Of a stretch of 14,514 bases of DNA, positions 8,465-14,514 are shown piece by piece. The stretch's first letter is position 1. Every line of letters begins with the position of its first letter. The stretch is from NCBI GenBank assembly GCA_946539635.1, contig CAMNHS010000023.1:1-14514 (forward strand), written 5' to 3'. Source of the DNA: an uncultured Prevotellaceae bacterium (GTDB lineage Bacteria > Bacteroidota > Bacteroidia > Bacteroidales > Bacteroidaceae). The notes beneath the pieces are model-generated. The model saw only the letters and a program-made list of their open reading frames with translations, made no database searches and was not told the origin of the DNA. Made by a program: the position numbers and the translations under genes.

Positions 8465-10153
8465 TTATGAACAGCAGATAAGAACTATCAGCTGTGCAGT
8501 AAAGATTCTCAAGAACATTGATAATGGATAAACTGTAGAGTATCCGATTGATGGAGCATCCTTAGTACAGGTAGCATTAGCAAAAGCCAGTGCTGGTGGA
8601 TCGGTGCAAGCACCTGCCATCATACCCATTATTGTGAAATAGTTGAACTTGTATATCTTTCTGGTGATAACACCTATGATAAGGAGTGGTAGGATGGTAA
8701 TCAAGAAGCCGCATCCTACATAGAGCAATCCGTCACCGTCGACAACAGTCTTTACGAAGTCGGCTCCTGCTTTTATGCCTACAGAAGAAAGGAATAGAAC
8801 AAGTCCTATCTCGCGGAGCATAAGATTTGCAGATGTTGTGGTGTATGTCACCAGCTTGGCCTTGTAACCATAGCGCCCTATCAGTATGGCAATAATCAGC
8901 GGACCACCTGCAAGACCCAGTTTCAAAGGTACAGGAATACCTGGAACTGCGAATGGCATGCTACCAAAGATAAGACCGATGATAATACCTACGAATATGG
9001 TTGCTATATTTGGAGTGTCAAGGCGCTTTTCCATATTTCCCAATACAGAAGATACACGTCCTACACTTACCTTGTCACCAACGACCATCACTTTATCACC
9101 AACCTGAAGTGGCAGGTCTGGGCGTGCAAAGATTTCCATTCCCTGACGAGTTACTCTGGTGACATTGACACCATATACGCTTGAGAAATGTAACTTTGCT
9201 GGTGTCTTACCATTTATCTCTGGTCGGGTAATAAGAATGCGGCGGGAAACCATCTGCTTTGTCTTTTCCTGCTCGGCAAATTCTGGTACGACAGTCTCTC
9301 TTCCGATGAATGCCTGTACTGCAGTAGCATCAGCTTCAGGACAAACTATAAATATCTTGTCTTCGAGTTCAAGAGTAGTGCTGCTCTTTGGAATGATCAG
9401 TTCTCCGTCGCGCAATATTCTTGAACAGATGAAGTCACGCTTTAGAAAGTCGTGAATTTCAAGGATGGTGTGTCCTGCAAGGAATTCGTTCTTTACGATA
9501 AGATGCATAAAGTGCGGCTTTGACGTAGCATCATCCTCTTTGGAATTTAGTGCCTCCTCTTCCTGTTCCAACTTTATGTGACAGAGATATCTGACAGCAA
9601 TTGTTGCACCAATAATACCGATAACACCTAAAGGATAAGCACAGGCATATCCGTTTGCTATTGCAGGAGTGGCGTTCCCCATAATGCTTGTAAGAGCTTC
9701 TTGCGCAGCACCGAGACCTGGGGTGTTTGTAACTGCACCATACAATGTTCCAATCATCATAGGGAGGTTGCGTGGATCGCTTGTATCAAAGAAAATGAAA
9801 TAGCAAGCGAACATCACTGCAATGTTCAATAGAATAATGGATACCGCCATAAGGTTCAGGGTGATGCCGCCTTCCTTGAAGCTGGAAAAGAAACCCGGGC
9901 CTACCTGCAGTCCAATCATAAAGACAAACAGTATCAAACCGAAGTCCTGAACAAAATTCAAGGTGGGCAATGGAGCGGTGAGCCCAAAATGCCCGGCTAC
10001 GATACCGGCGAACAAAACGAAGGTGACACCAAGTGAAATGCCACCAACTTTAATTTTACCCAAATATACGCCGACGGCAATGACGAGAGCGTATAGCAGA
10101 GCAATGTGTGCTATGCTTTCAGTATTTGTAAATAGATTAATTAGCCAATCCAT
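8465..10153 (-). CDS. AspT-family transporter with two TrkA-C domains
   Basis: A 562-residue inner-membrane protein with the full AspT/YidE (AAEx) plan. It has an N-terminal membrane half (about 10-190), a cytoplasmic part with two RCK/TrkA-C-like domains (about 215-285 and 303-373), and a C-terminal membrane half (about 383-560). The two halves carry matching family motifs: [16 protein letters not shown] (139-154) and [12 protein letters not shown] (514-525). Characterised relatives are the aspartate:alanine antiporter AspT of Tetragenococcus and the succinate exporter SucE1 of Corynebacterium. Being first in a run with methylmalonyl-CoA decarboxylase genes makes a dicarboxylate such as succinate or aspartate a plausible substrate, but that is inference. 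It has a good Bacteroidetes-type promoter 36-66 bases upstream. Family call is strong; substrate is unknown. Confidence 0.9.
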   Translation of the reverse strand: MDWLINLFTNTESIAHIALLYALVIAVGVYLGKIKVGGISLGVTFVLFAGIVAGHFGLTAPLPTLNFVQDFGLILFVFMIGLQVGPGFFSSFKEGGITLNLMAVSIILLNIAVMFACYFIFFDTSDPRNLPMMIGTLYGAVTNTPGLGAAQEALTSIMGNATPAIANGYACAYPLGVIGIIGATIAVRYLCHIKLEQEEEALNSKEDDATSKPHFMHLIVKNEFLAGHTILEIHDFLKRDFICSRILRDGELIIPKSSTTLELEDKIFIVCPEADATAVQAFIGRETVVPEFAEQEKTKQMVSRRILITRPEINGKTPAKLHFSSVYGVNVTRVTRQGMEIFARPDLPLQVGDKVMVVGDKVSVGRVSSVLGNMEKRLDTPNIATIFVGIIIGLIFGSMPFAVPGIPVPLKLGLAGGPLIIAILIGRYGYKAKLVTYTTTSANLMLREIGLVLFLSSVGIKAGADFVKTVVDGDGLLYVGCGFLITILPLLIIGVITRKIYKFNYFTIMGMMAGACTDPPALAFANATCTKDAPSIGYSTVYPLSMFLRIFTAQLIVLICCS

Positions 10154-10170
10154 ATCTATTTAGGTGTTTT

Positions 10171-10184
10171 CGTTAAATTTAACG
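10171..10184. promoter_or_regulatory. Perfect 14-bp palindrome, possible operator
   Basis: CGTTAAATTTAACG is its own reverse complement. It lies at or just after the predicted transcription start of the minus-strand operon and 17 bases before the transporter ATG. A dimeric repressor bound here would block initiation. As RNA it could also form a 5-bp stem with a four-base loop. No regulator gene is in the window, so the binding protein is unknown. Confidence 0.5.
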
Positions 10185-10188
10185 CGTG

Positions 10189-10219
10189 CAAAGGTACAAA
10201 AAAATCGTCAATAAACAAA
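10189..10219 (-). promoter_or_regulatory. Bacteroidetes-type promoter for the minus-strand operon
   Basis: Read on the minus strand, TTTG (10219-10216) is followed after 19 bases by TACCTTTG (10196-10189). This matches the Bacteroidetes consensus TTTG-N19-21-TAnnTTTG exactly. Transcription would start around 10182-10186, giving a leader of about 30 bases before the transporter ATG at 10153. The start site is predicted, not measured. Confidence 0.8.
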
Positions 10220-10237
10220 GATAACAGTATAAAAGTT

Positions 10238-10267
10238 TTTGCATTTTATATTTTTTTTGTACTTTTG
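10238..10267 (+). promoter_or_regulatory. Bacteroidetes-type promoter for the GH2-PIN gene pair
   Basis: TTTG (10238-10241) is followed after 18 bases by TACTTTTG (10260-10267), matching TAnnTTTG with a spacer one base under the common 19-21. The final G is only 8 bases before the GH2 ATG at 10276, so the transcript would have a leader of only a few bases. The upstream region is very A/T-rich, which makes chance matches easier. Confidence 0.68.
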
Positions 10268-10275
10268 TTGCCATT

Positions 10276-13185
10276 ATGAGAAAAGTATTAATTCTATCTT
10301 TATTGATATATTCAAGTTTTCTTGCTGCAAAATTGAATATAGACGCAAATGGCTATCATGTTTGTGATTTGTCAGGGTTATGGGATTTCCAGATAGACAG
10401 AAAAGATGTCGGAGAGAAGGAAAAATGGTATGAGCCAGGCTGTCAGTTTAATGATAAAATACAGCTTCCGGGTTCTATGCCAGAACGCCTGAAGGGTGAT
10501 GATGTTACTGTCAACACTCAATGGGTGGGCGGCTTGTACGACTCTTCCTATTATCGCAATCCTTACATGGAGAAATATCGTGTAGCTGGTAATGTGAAGG
10601 TACCGTTTTTCCTTACTCCCGTAAAACATTATGTGGGCAAGGCGTGGTATAAGTACACCCTAAGATGTGATAAAGACTGGTCTTCCAATGATGCTGTTTT
10701 GTATCTTGAGCGTCCGCATATAGCAACAAAGGTTTGGGTAAATGGAAAGCTTATCGGAGAGAAGAATTCCTTGTCTGAGCCACACGTATACAATATCCCT
10801 TTAAATAAAGGTGTTGAAGAAAACACAATAGTTATTTGTGTTGATAATCGTTTGGAGGCAGCGAATGTAGGCAAGGACTCTCATTCTGTTTCGGACCAGA
10901 CTCAGGGCGACTGGAACGGTATTGTCGGAAAGATAGAACTGCGCGAATACAACCCGATAAGTTCTGTTTCCGTTTATCCGGATATCGACAGGAAAGAGGC
11001 GAGGGTAAAGATAAAATTTGCCAAGAAGGTTAGCGGTACCTTGGTGTTGGAGGCCGTATCTTTCAACACTGACAAACGTCACGTTGTGAAGTCTGTGCCT
11101 GTTCAGGTGAAAGACGCAGACACTCAGGAGGTGATACTCTCTATGGGAGATGATATGCTTTTGTGGGATGAGCACTCTCCACAATTATATCATCTAACAG
11201 CAACATTGACACAGAAAAATGTGGCTCGCACAAGTGAGACATGTTTCGGGATGCGGAAGATTGAAATCCGTGGAAAGATGTTCTATGTTAATGGTAAGGA
11301 AATTCAGCTGCGTGGAACAGTGGAAAACTGTGATTTCCCAAATACCGGTTATCCTCCGACAGACCTGAAGTCATGGATTTCTTTTTATGAAAAATGCAAA
11401 CAGTGGGGACTCAATCATGTGCGTTTCCATACCTACTGTCCTCCGGAAGCTGCTTTCTTAGCTGCTGATATGGTAGGAATGTATATCCAGCCTGAAGGAC
11501 CATCTTGGCCTAATCATGGCGTGAAGTTGGGTAGGGGAGAGTTCATAGACAATTACCTTTATGATGAAGCTATTCGCATCTGTGATACCTACGGAAATCA
11601 CCCTTCTTTCACATTCTTTGCCTTTGGTAACGAGCCTGCAGGAAATTGGGTGAAATGGTCCACAGAAAAGACAGCTATGATAAAGCAGTATGATACCCGT
11701 CATCTGTATTGTGGCTTCAGTGTCGGTGGCGGATGGGCTTGGCAGCCTGGTAGCGAATTTGCCGTGAAGGCTGGTGCCAGAGGACTTGATGAGTGGAGTC
11801 GCTCTATGCCTGAGTCAGTGAAGGATTTCTCGGCGAAGATAAATACCTACAACGGAAAGGATATGCCCGGAACACCTATCACGATGCCTTTCGTGAGCCA
11901 TGAGACAGGTCAGTGGTGTGCTTTCCCGAACTTTGATGAGATACCTAAATACACAGGTGTTAATCGTGCCAAGAACTTTGAGATATTCCGCGATATCCTT
12001 ACAGAGAACAACATGGGAGCGATGGCAAAGAAATTCCTCCTTGCATCCGGAAAGCTGCAGGCCTTGTGTTATAAGTATGAGATTGAACGTACTTTGCGCA
12101 CTCCAAATTATGCTGGATTTCAACTGCTGTCGCTGAATGACTACAGCGGTCAGGGTACTGCTTTGGTGGGTGTGACAGATGTGTTCTTCGACCCTAAGGG
12201 TTATATTACCAACAACGAGTTTAAGGAATTCTGCTCAGAAGTGGTGCCTTTGGCAAAATTCCCTAAATTCACATATACCCCAGCAGAGAGTTTCGATGCT
12301 GACATAACACTGAATAATTTCTCGGGTAAGGAATTGAGCGGCAACCTGTATTGGACCGTTACTTCCTCTGACAATTCATTCGTAAAGAAAGGCCAGTGGG
12401 ATAATCTCCGTTTCCCTGTTGGTCAGAACAATGCTGTCGGACATGTCTCTGTTTCGCTCAGCGATGTCTCACAGCCTGCAAAGCTGACCCTCTCTGTCTA
12501 TAATCCTGAGATGCAGGCAAGGAATCATTGGGACTTCTGGGTTTATCCGCAAATCCCAGCAGCCGAGAACCTTGGAAAGAATTTCCTTATTACCGACACC
12601 CTCGACAAGAAGGCTCTTAAGGTTTTGGAGAAGGGCGGCAAGGTGTTGCTGTGTGCAGCAGGAAAGGTTACCTATGGCCGCGAGGTGAAGCAATACTTCA
12701 CTCCCGTTTTCTGGAATACATCATGGTTCAAGATGCGCCCTCCTCATACCACAGGCGTATATATAAATAATGAGCATCCTATATTCCGCAATTTCCCAAC
12801 CGATTATCATAGCGACCTTCAGTGGTGGGAACTTCTCAATAAGGCACAGGTGATGCAGTTTACGGATTTTCCCGCTGATTTCCAGCCTTTGGTACAAAGT
12901 ATCGACACATGGTTTGTAAGTCGTAAGATTGGTATGCTGTTCGAGTGTAATATCGGCAAAGGCCGCCTCGTGATGACTACGATGGACATAACCAATAATC
13001 TCGACTCACGACTTGTGGCTCGCCAGATGAGGGAGTCAATAATTAACTATATGCAGTCAGAGAATTTCCGTCCGCAGTGGAGTCTTGACGTGCAACTGAT
13101 AAAAGATCTATTTGTAAAGGTAGCAGGAGAGGTGAATATGTACACCAATGATTCTCCTGATGAACTCAAACCAAAGTTAAAGTAA
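10276..13185 (+). CDS. Secreted glycoside hydrolase family 2 protein
   Basis: A 969-residue exported GH2-type glycosidase. Residues 1-18 are a signal peptide (basic MRK, hydrophobic stretch, AA near the cut) without a lipobox, so a periplasmic location is likely. Next come a sugar-binding jelly-roll domain (about 30-225; LSGLWDFQID, YVGKAWYKYTL, VWVNGKLIGE), an Ig-like domain (about 228-330) and a TIM barrel (about 331-660). The predicted acid/base is E453 in FGNEP and the predicted nucleophile is E543 in SHETGQW. Two further parts follow: a beta-rich module (about 670-760) and a C-terminal alpha/beta region (about 768-930; GGKVLLCA, then GKGRLVMTTMD) that resembles the class I glutamine amidotransferase-like fold seen at the ends of some glycosidases. 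Substrate is not clear; beta-galactoside or beta-glucuronide are only guesses. No SusC/SusD or regulator lies nearby. The PIN-domain gene follows by 6 bases. Confidence 0.88.
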   Translation: MRKVLILSLLIYSSFLAAKLNIDANGYHVCDLSGLWDFQIDRKDVGEKEKWYEPGCQFNDKIQLPGSMPERLKGDDVTVNTQWVGGLYDSSYYRNPYMEKYRVAGNVKVPFFLTPVKHYVGKAWYKYTLRCDKDWSSNDAVLYLERPHIATKVWVNGKLIGEKNSLSEPHVYNIPLNKGVEENTIVICVDNRLEAANVGKDSHSVSDQTQGDWNGIVGKIELREYNPISSVSVYPDIDRKEARVKIKFAKKVSGTLVLEAVSFNTDKRHVVKSVPVQVKDADTQEVILSMGDDMLLWDEHSPQLYHLTATLTQKNVARTSETCFGMRKIEIRGKMFYVNGKEIQLRGTVENCDFPNTGYPPTDLKSWISFYEKCKQWGLNHVRFHTYCPPEAAFLAADMVGMYIQPEGPSWPNHGVKLGRGEFIDNYLYDEAIRICDTYGNHPSFTFFAFGNEPAGNWVKWSTEKTAMIKQYDTRHLYCGFSVGGGWAWQPGSEFAVKAGARGLDEWSRSMPESVKDFSAKINTYNGKDMPGTPITMPFVSHETGQWCAFPNFDEIPKYTGVNRAKNFEIFRDILTENNMGAMAKKFLLASGKLQALCYKYEIERTLRTPNYAGFQLLSLNDYSGQGTALVGVTDVFFDPKGYITNNEFKEFCSEVVPLAKFPKFTYTPAESFDADITLNNFSGKELSGNLYWTVTSSDNSFVKKGQWDNLRFPVGQNNAVGHVSVSLSDVSQPAKLTLSVYNPEMQARNHWDFWVYPQIPAAENLGKNFLITDTLDKKALKVLEKGGKVLLCAAGKVTYGREVKQYFTPVFWNTSWFKMRPPHTTGVYINNEHPIFRNFPTDYHSDLQWWELLNKAQVMQFTDFPADFQPLVQSIDTWFVSRKIGMLFECNIGKGRLVMTTMDITNNLDSRLVARQMRESIINYMQSENFRPQWSLDVQLIKDLFVKVAGEVNMYTNDSPDELKPKLK

Positions 13186-13191
13186 TTAATT

Positions 13192-14466
13192 ATGGCAACA
13201 AGAACAAAAAAGAATGTGAAAGATAGCAATGCAAACGCAGAGGTGAAGACAGAGTCTAACGTAGAAGTAAAGCCAAAGAAGACTGTACGCAGGAAGCCTG
13301 TGAAGAAACAGCCACAGGTAGCCGAGTCGCAGCCTAAGCAACAGCCGGCAAAGAAGCAGCAACCTGCAGAACAGACGCAGGTTAAGCAGCCGGCAGATGT
13401 GCAGGTGCAGATTATTCCGGAACCACTGCCGCTGCCAAATATCACAATACACAACATCATCGAACTCCAGCAGGCTCCGATGCGTGCCATCATCCTCAGC
13501 GATGCACAGATACAGATGCTCTCGATGGACGAGATTATAAAGCGCCACAAGTTCTTGCAGGATACCCTTGCAAATGTCCTCGACTATGATGTCGTAATCT
13601 CCGACACGAACGTATGGCTGGAACTGCTGTTTGGCAAAGCACCTTCTGGTCAGACTTCTGCAGGCAGCGATGCGAAATCAGCCACACAGCCTCAGAGACT
13701 GCAATATGAACGCCAGCTGGAGTTTATCTCAAAAATGTGTTCATATCGTGGCGGACGTTTCATGATGATGTCTGAGACCTATGAGGAGATAGACCGCTTT
13801 GCCTGCCTCTTAGACCCTCAGAACTATAAGGATGCAGATTTCTCCGACAATACCGTCTGCCTCAATGCCGCAGCCCGTCTGGCAAAGCGTCTCATACTGC
13901 AACAGCAGCGTGAAAACCGTTTACGCATCGATGGCATTGGAGCAGAGTCACATCATGCCTCGTTTGCCGACCCTGCTATCATCCGCAGGGTGACAGAACT
14001 CTTCGCAGAAGGAAAGAAGGTGTTGCTGATAACCAATGATGCTTCCGTAGCGATACGCACAATGGGTGTATGCGACGACCTCCAGCGCTATAATAACATC
14101 TCCGACGAGGAATGGAACAAACATTATGTTCCCCTTCGTCCTATGGTGTTTATGTTTGATGACCTACGCCTGCTTGAGAGCTATACCCGCCAGTATCATT
14201 TCATTCAGATGGCATCCGGGCAGCCTTGGATGTGTGACGTAGAACCTGCCATGCATCGTGAGGAGGTCGCACCATTGACAATGTGCGATGATGCCTTCGT
14301 TCCGGGCGACAAGCGTAAGACGGACAATCTCTTCCCCGAGCGTCTGTTGCAGAGTAGGGTAGTAGCAGAAACTCCAAGTGCCAAGGAAACCCCAACACAC
14401 AAGGCGACCCCCAAGCCGGAGCAAAAGGCAAGACCTAAACGCCACAGACCGCAGAAGATGGCTTAA
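13192..14466 (+). CDS. PIN-domain protein with basic low-complexity tails
   Basis: A 424-residue protein that I read as a PIN-type ribonuclease core (about 130-330) flanked by disordered tails. The four acidic positions of PIN nucleases can be placed: D138 in VVISDTNVWLELL, E195 or E199 in SETYEEIDRF, D260 in FADPAIIRRV and D283 in LLITNDASVA. Residues 1-75 are rich in K, Q, P, A and E. Residues 390-424 are rich in P, K, R and T. Both tails are strongly basic and could bind RNA. An insertion of polar residues (about 148-170) separates the first two acidic positions. There is no signal peptide, so it should be cytoplasmic. It starts 6 bases after the GH2 stop, with no antitoxin-like small gene beside it, and is much longer than VapC toxins (about 130 aa). 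The frame ends TAA followed at once by TAG. RNA substrate and role are unknown. Confidence 0.65.
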   Translation: MATRTKKNVKDSNANAEVKTESNVEVKPKKTVRRKPVKKQPQVAESQPKQQPAKKQQPAEQTQVKQPADVQVQIIPEPLPLPNITIHNIIELQQAPMRAIILSDAQIQMLSMDEIIKRHKFLQDTLANVLDYDVVISDTNVWLELLFGKAPSGQTSAGSDAKSATQPQRLQYERQLEFISKMCSYRGGRFMMMSETYEEIDRFACLLDPQNYKDADFSDNTVCLNAAARLAKRLILQQQRENRLRIDGIGAESHHASFADPAIIRRVTELFAEGKKVLLITNDASVAIRTMGVCDDLQRYNNISDEEWNKHYVPLRPMVFMFDDLRLLESYTRQYHFIQMASGQPWMCDVEPAMHREEVAPLTMCDDAFVPGDKRKTDNLFPERLLQSRVVAETPSAKETPTHKATPKPEQKARPKRHRPQKMA

Positions 14467-14476
14467 TAGCTTAATA
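14461..14476 (+). repeat. Tandem 8-bp repeat over the PIN gene stop codon
   Basis: GCTTAATA occurs twice in direct succession (14461-14468 and 14469-14476). The first copy contains the TAA stop, and a second in-frame stop TAG follows directly. This may be simple slippage and has no clear function. Confidence 0.6.
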
Positions 14477-14479
14477 GAC

Positions 14480-14514
14480 AATGGCGCAGCATGCAATCAA
14501 CATGCTGCGCCATT
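14480..14514 (+). terminator. Strong terminator-like hairpin after the PIN gene
   Basis: AATGGCGCAGCATG (14480-14493) and CATGCTGCGCCATT (14501-14514) are exact reverse complements around a 7-base loop CAATCAA, giving a perfect 14-bp G/C-rich stem 13 bases after the stop codon. This fits a rho-independent terminator. The following bases, where a T-run would be, lie outside the window, so the stem may also be longer than seen. Confidence 0.75.

Noticed and set aside
10061..10068. TATATTTG on the minus strand inside the transporter gene, matching the -7 consensus
   Set aside because: There is no TTTG at the right distance upstream, it lies within the coding region, and it would drive a truncated transporter.
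13047..13550. Cysteine-rich 167-codon frame on the minus strand
   Set aside because: The cysteine-rich stretch is the reverse reading of the Lys/Gln/Pro/Ala-rich start of the PIN gene, so it is a composition artefact.
13192..14466. PIN gene as the toxin of a VapBC-type toxin-antitoxin pair
   Set aside because: There is no small antitoxin gene beside it, it is far longer than VapC, and its direct upstream neighbour is a 969-codon glycosidase.

Overview
The window looks like a chromosomal segment of a Bacteroidales bacterium, most likely in or near Prevotellaceae (moderate confidence). The support is: a DUF4270 lipoprotein beside a degenerate starch-synthase-like gene, a Na+-pumping methylmalonyl-CoA decarboxylase set typical of succinate/propionate fermenters, absence of Shine-Dalgarno-like start regions, and two promoters of the Bacteroidetes type (TTTG near -33, TAnnTTTG near -7). 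There are no mobile elements, CRISPR arrays, rRNA or tRNA genes that I can see. The longest stretch without a gene is 122 bases (10154-10275).

Minus strand, 10153 down to 1: ten closely spaced genes that could be one transcript. In order of transcription they are an AspT-family transporter (8465-10153), an OadG-like small membrane subunit (7963-8430), a biotin carrier protein (7490-7942), the membrane beta subunit of a Na+-translocating decarboxylase (6306-7457), methylmalonyl-CoA epimerase (5855-6265), the carboxyltransferase alpha subunit MmdA (4252-5817), a short degenerate GT5-like protein (3547-4239), a DUF4270 lipoprotein (2079-3533), a 37-residue small ORF (1958-2071) and threonyl-tRNA synthetase (1-1971). 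Gaps are 7 to 40 bases, the small ORF overlaps thrS by 14 bases, and I found no terminator or well-formed promoter inside the run. The first six genes make biochemical sense together. The epimerase supplies (S)-methylmalonyl-CoA, and the four-subunit decarboxylase converts it to propionyl-CoA while exporting Na+. The transporter may move succinate or a related dicarboxylate. The last four genes have no evident link to that pathway.

Intergenic region 10154-10275: two divergent Bacteroidetes-type promoters back to back, plus a perfect 14-bp palindrome near the predicted start of the minus-strand transcript. The plus-strand promoter lies so close to its gene that the mRNA would be nearly leaderless.

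Plus strand, 10276 to 14514: a secreted family 2 glycoside hydrolase of 969 residues, then, 6 bases later, a 424-residue protein with a PIN-type nuclease core between long basic low-complexity tails, then a strong terminator-like hairpin at the window's end. The two genes look cotranscribed. The GH2/PIN pairing has no obvious partner genes (no SusC/SusD, no antitoxin) and is the least explained part of the window. The rest is mostly recognisable metabolism and housekeeping.
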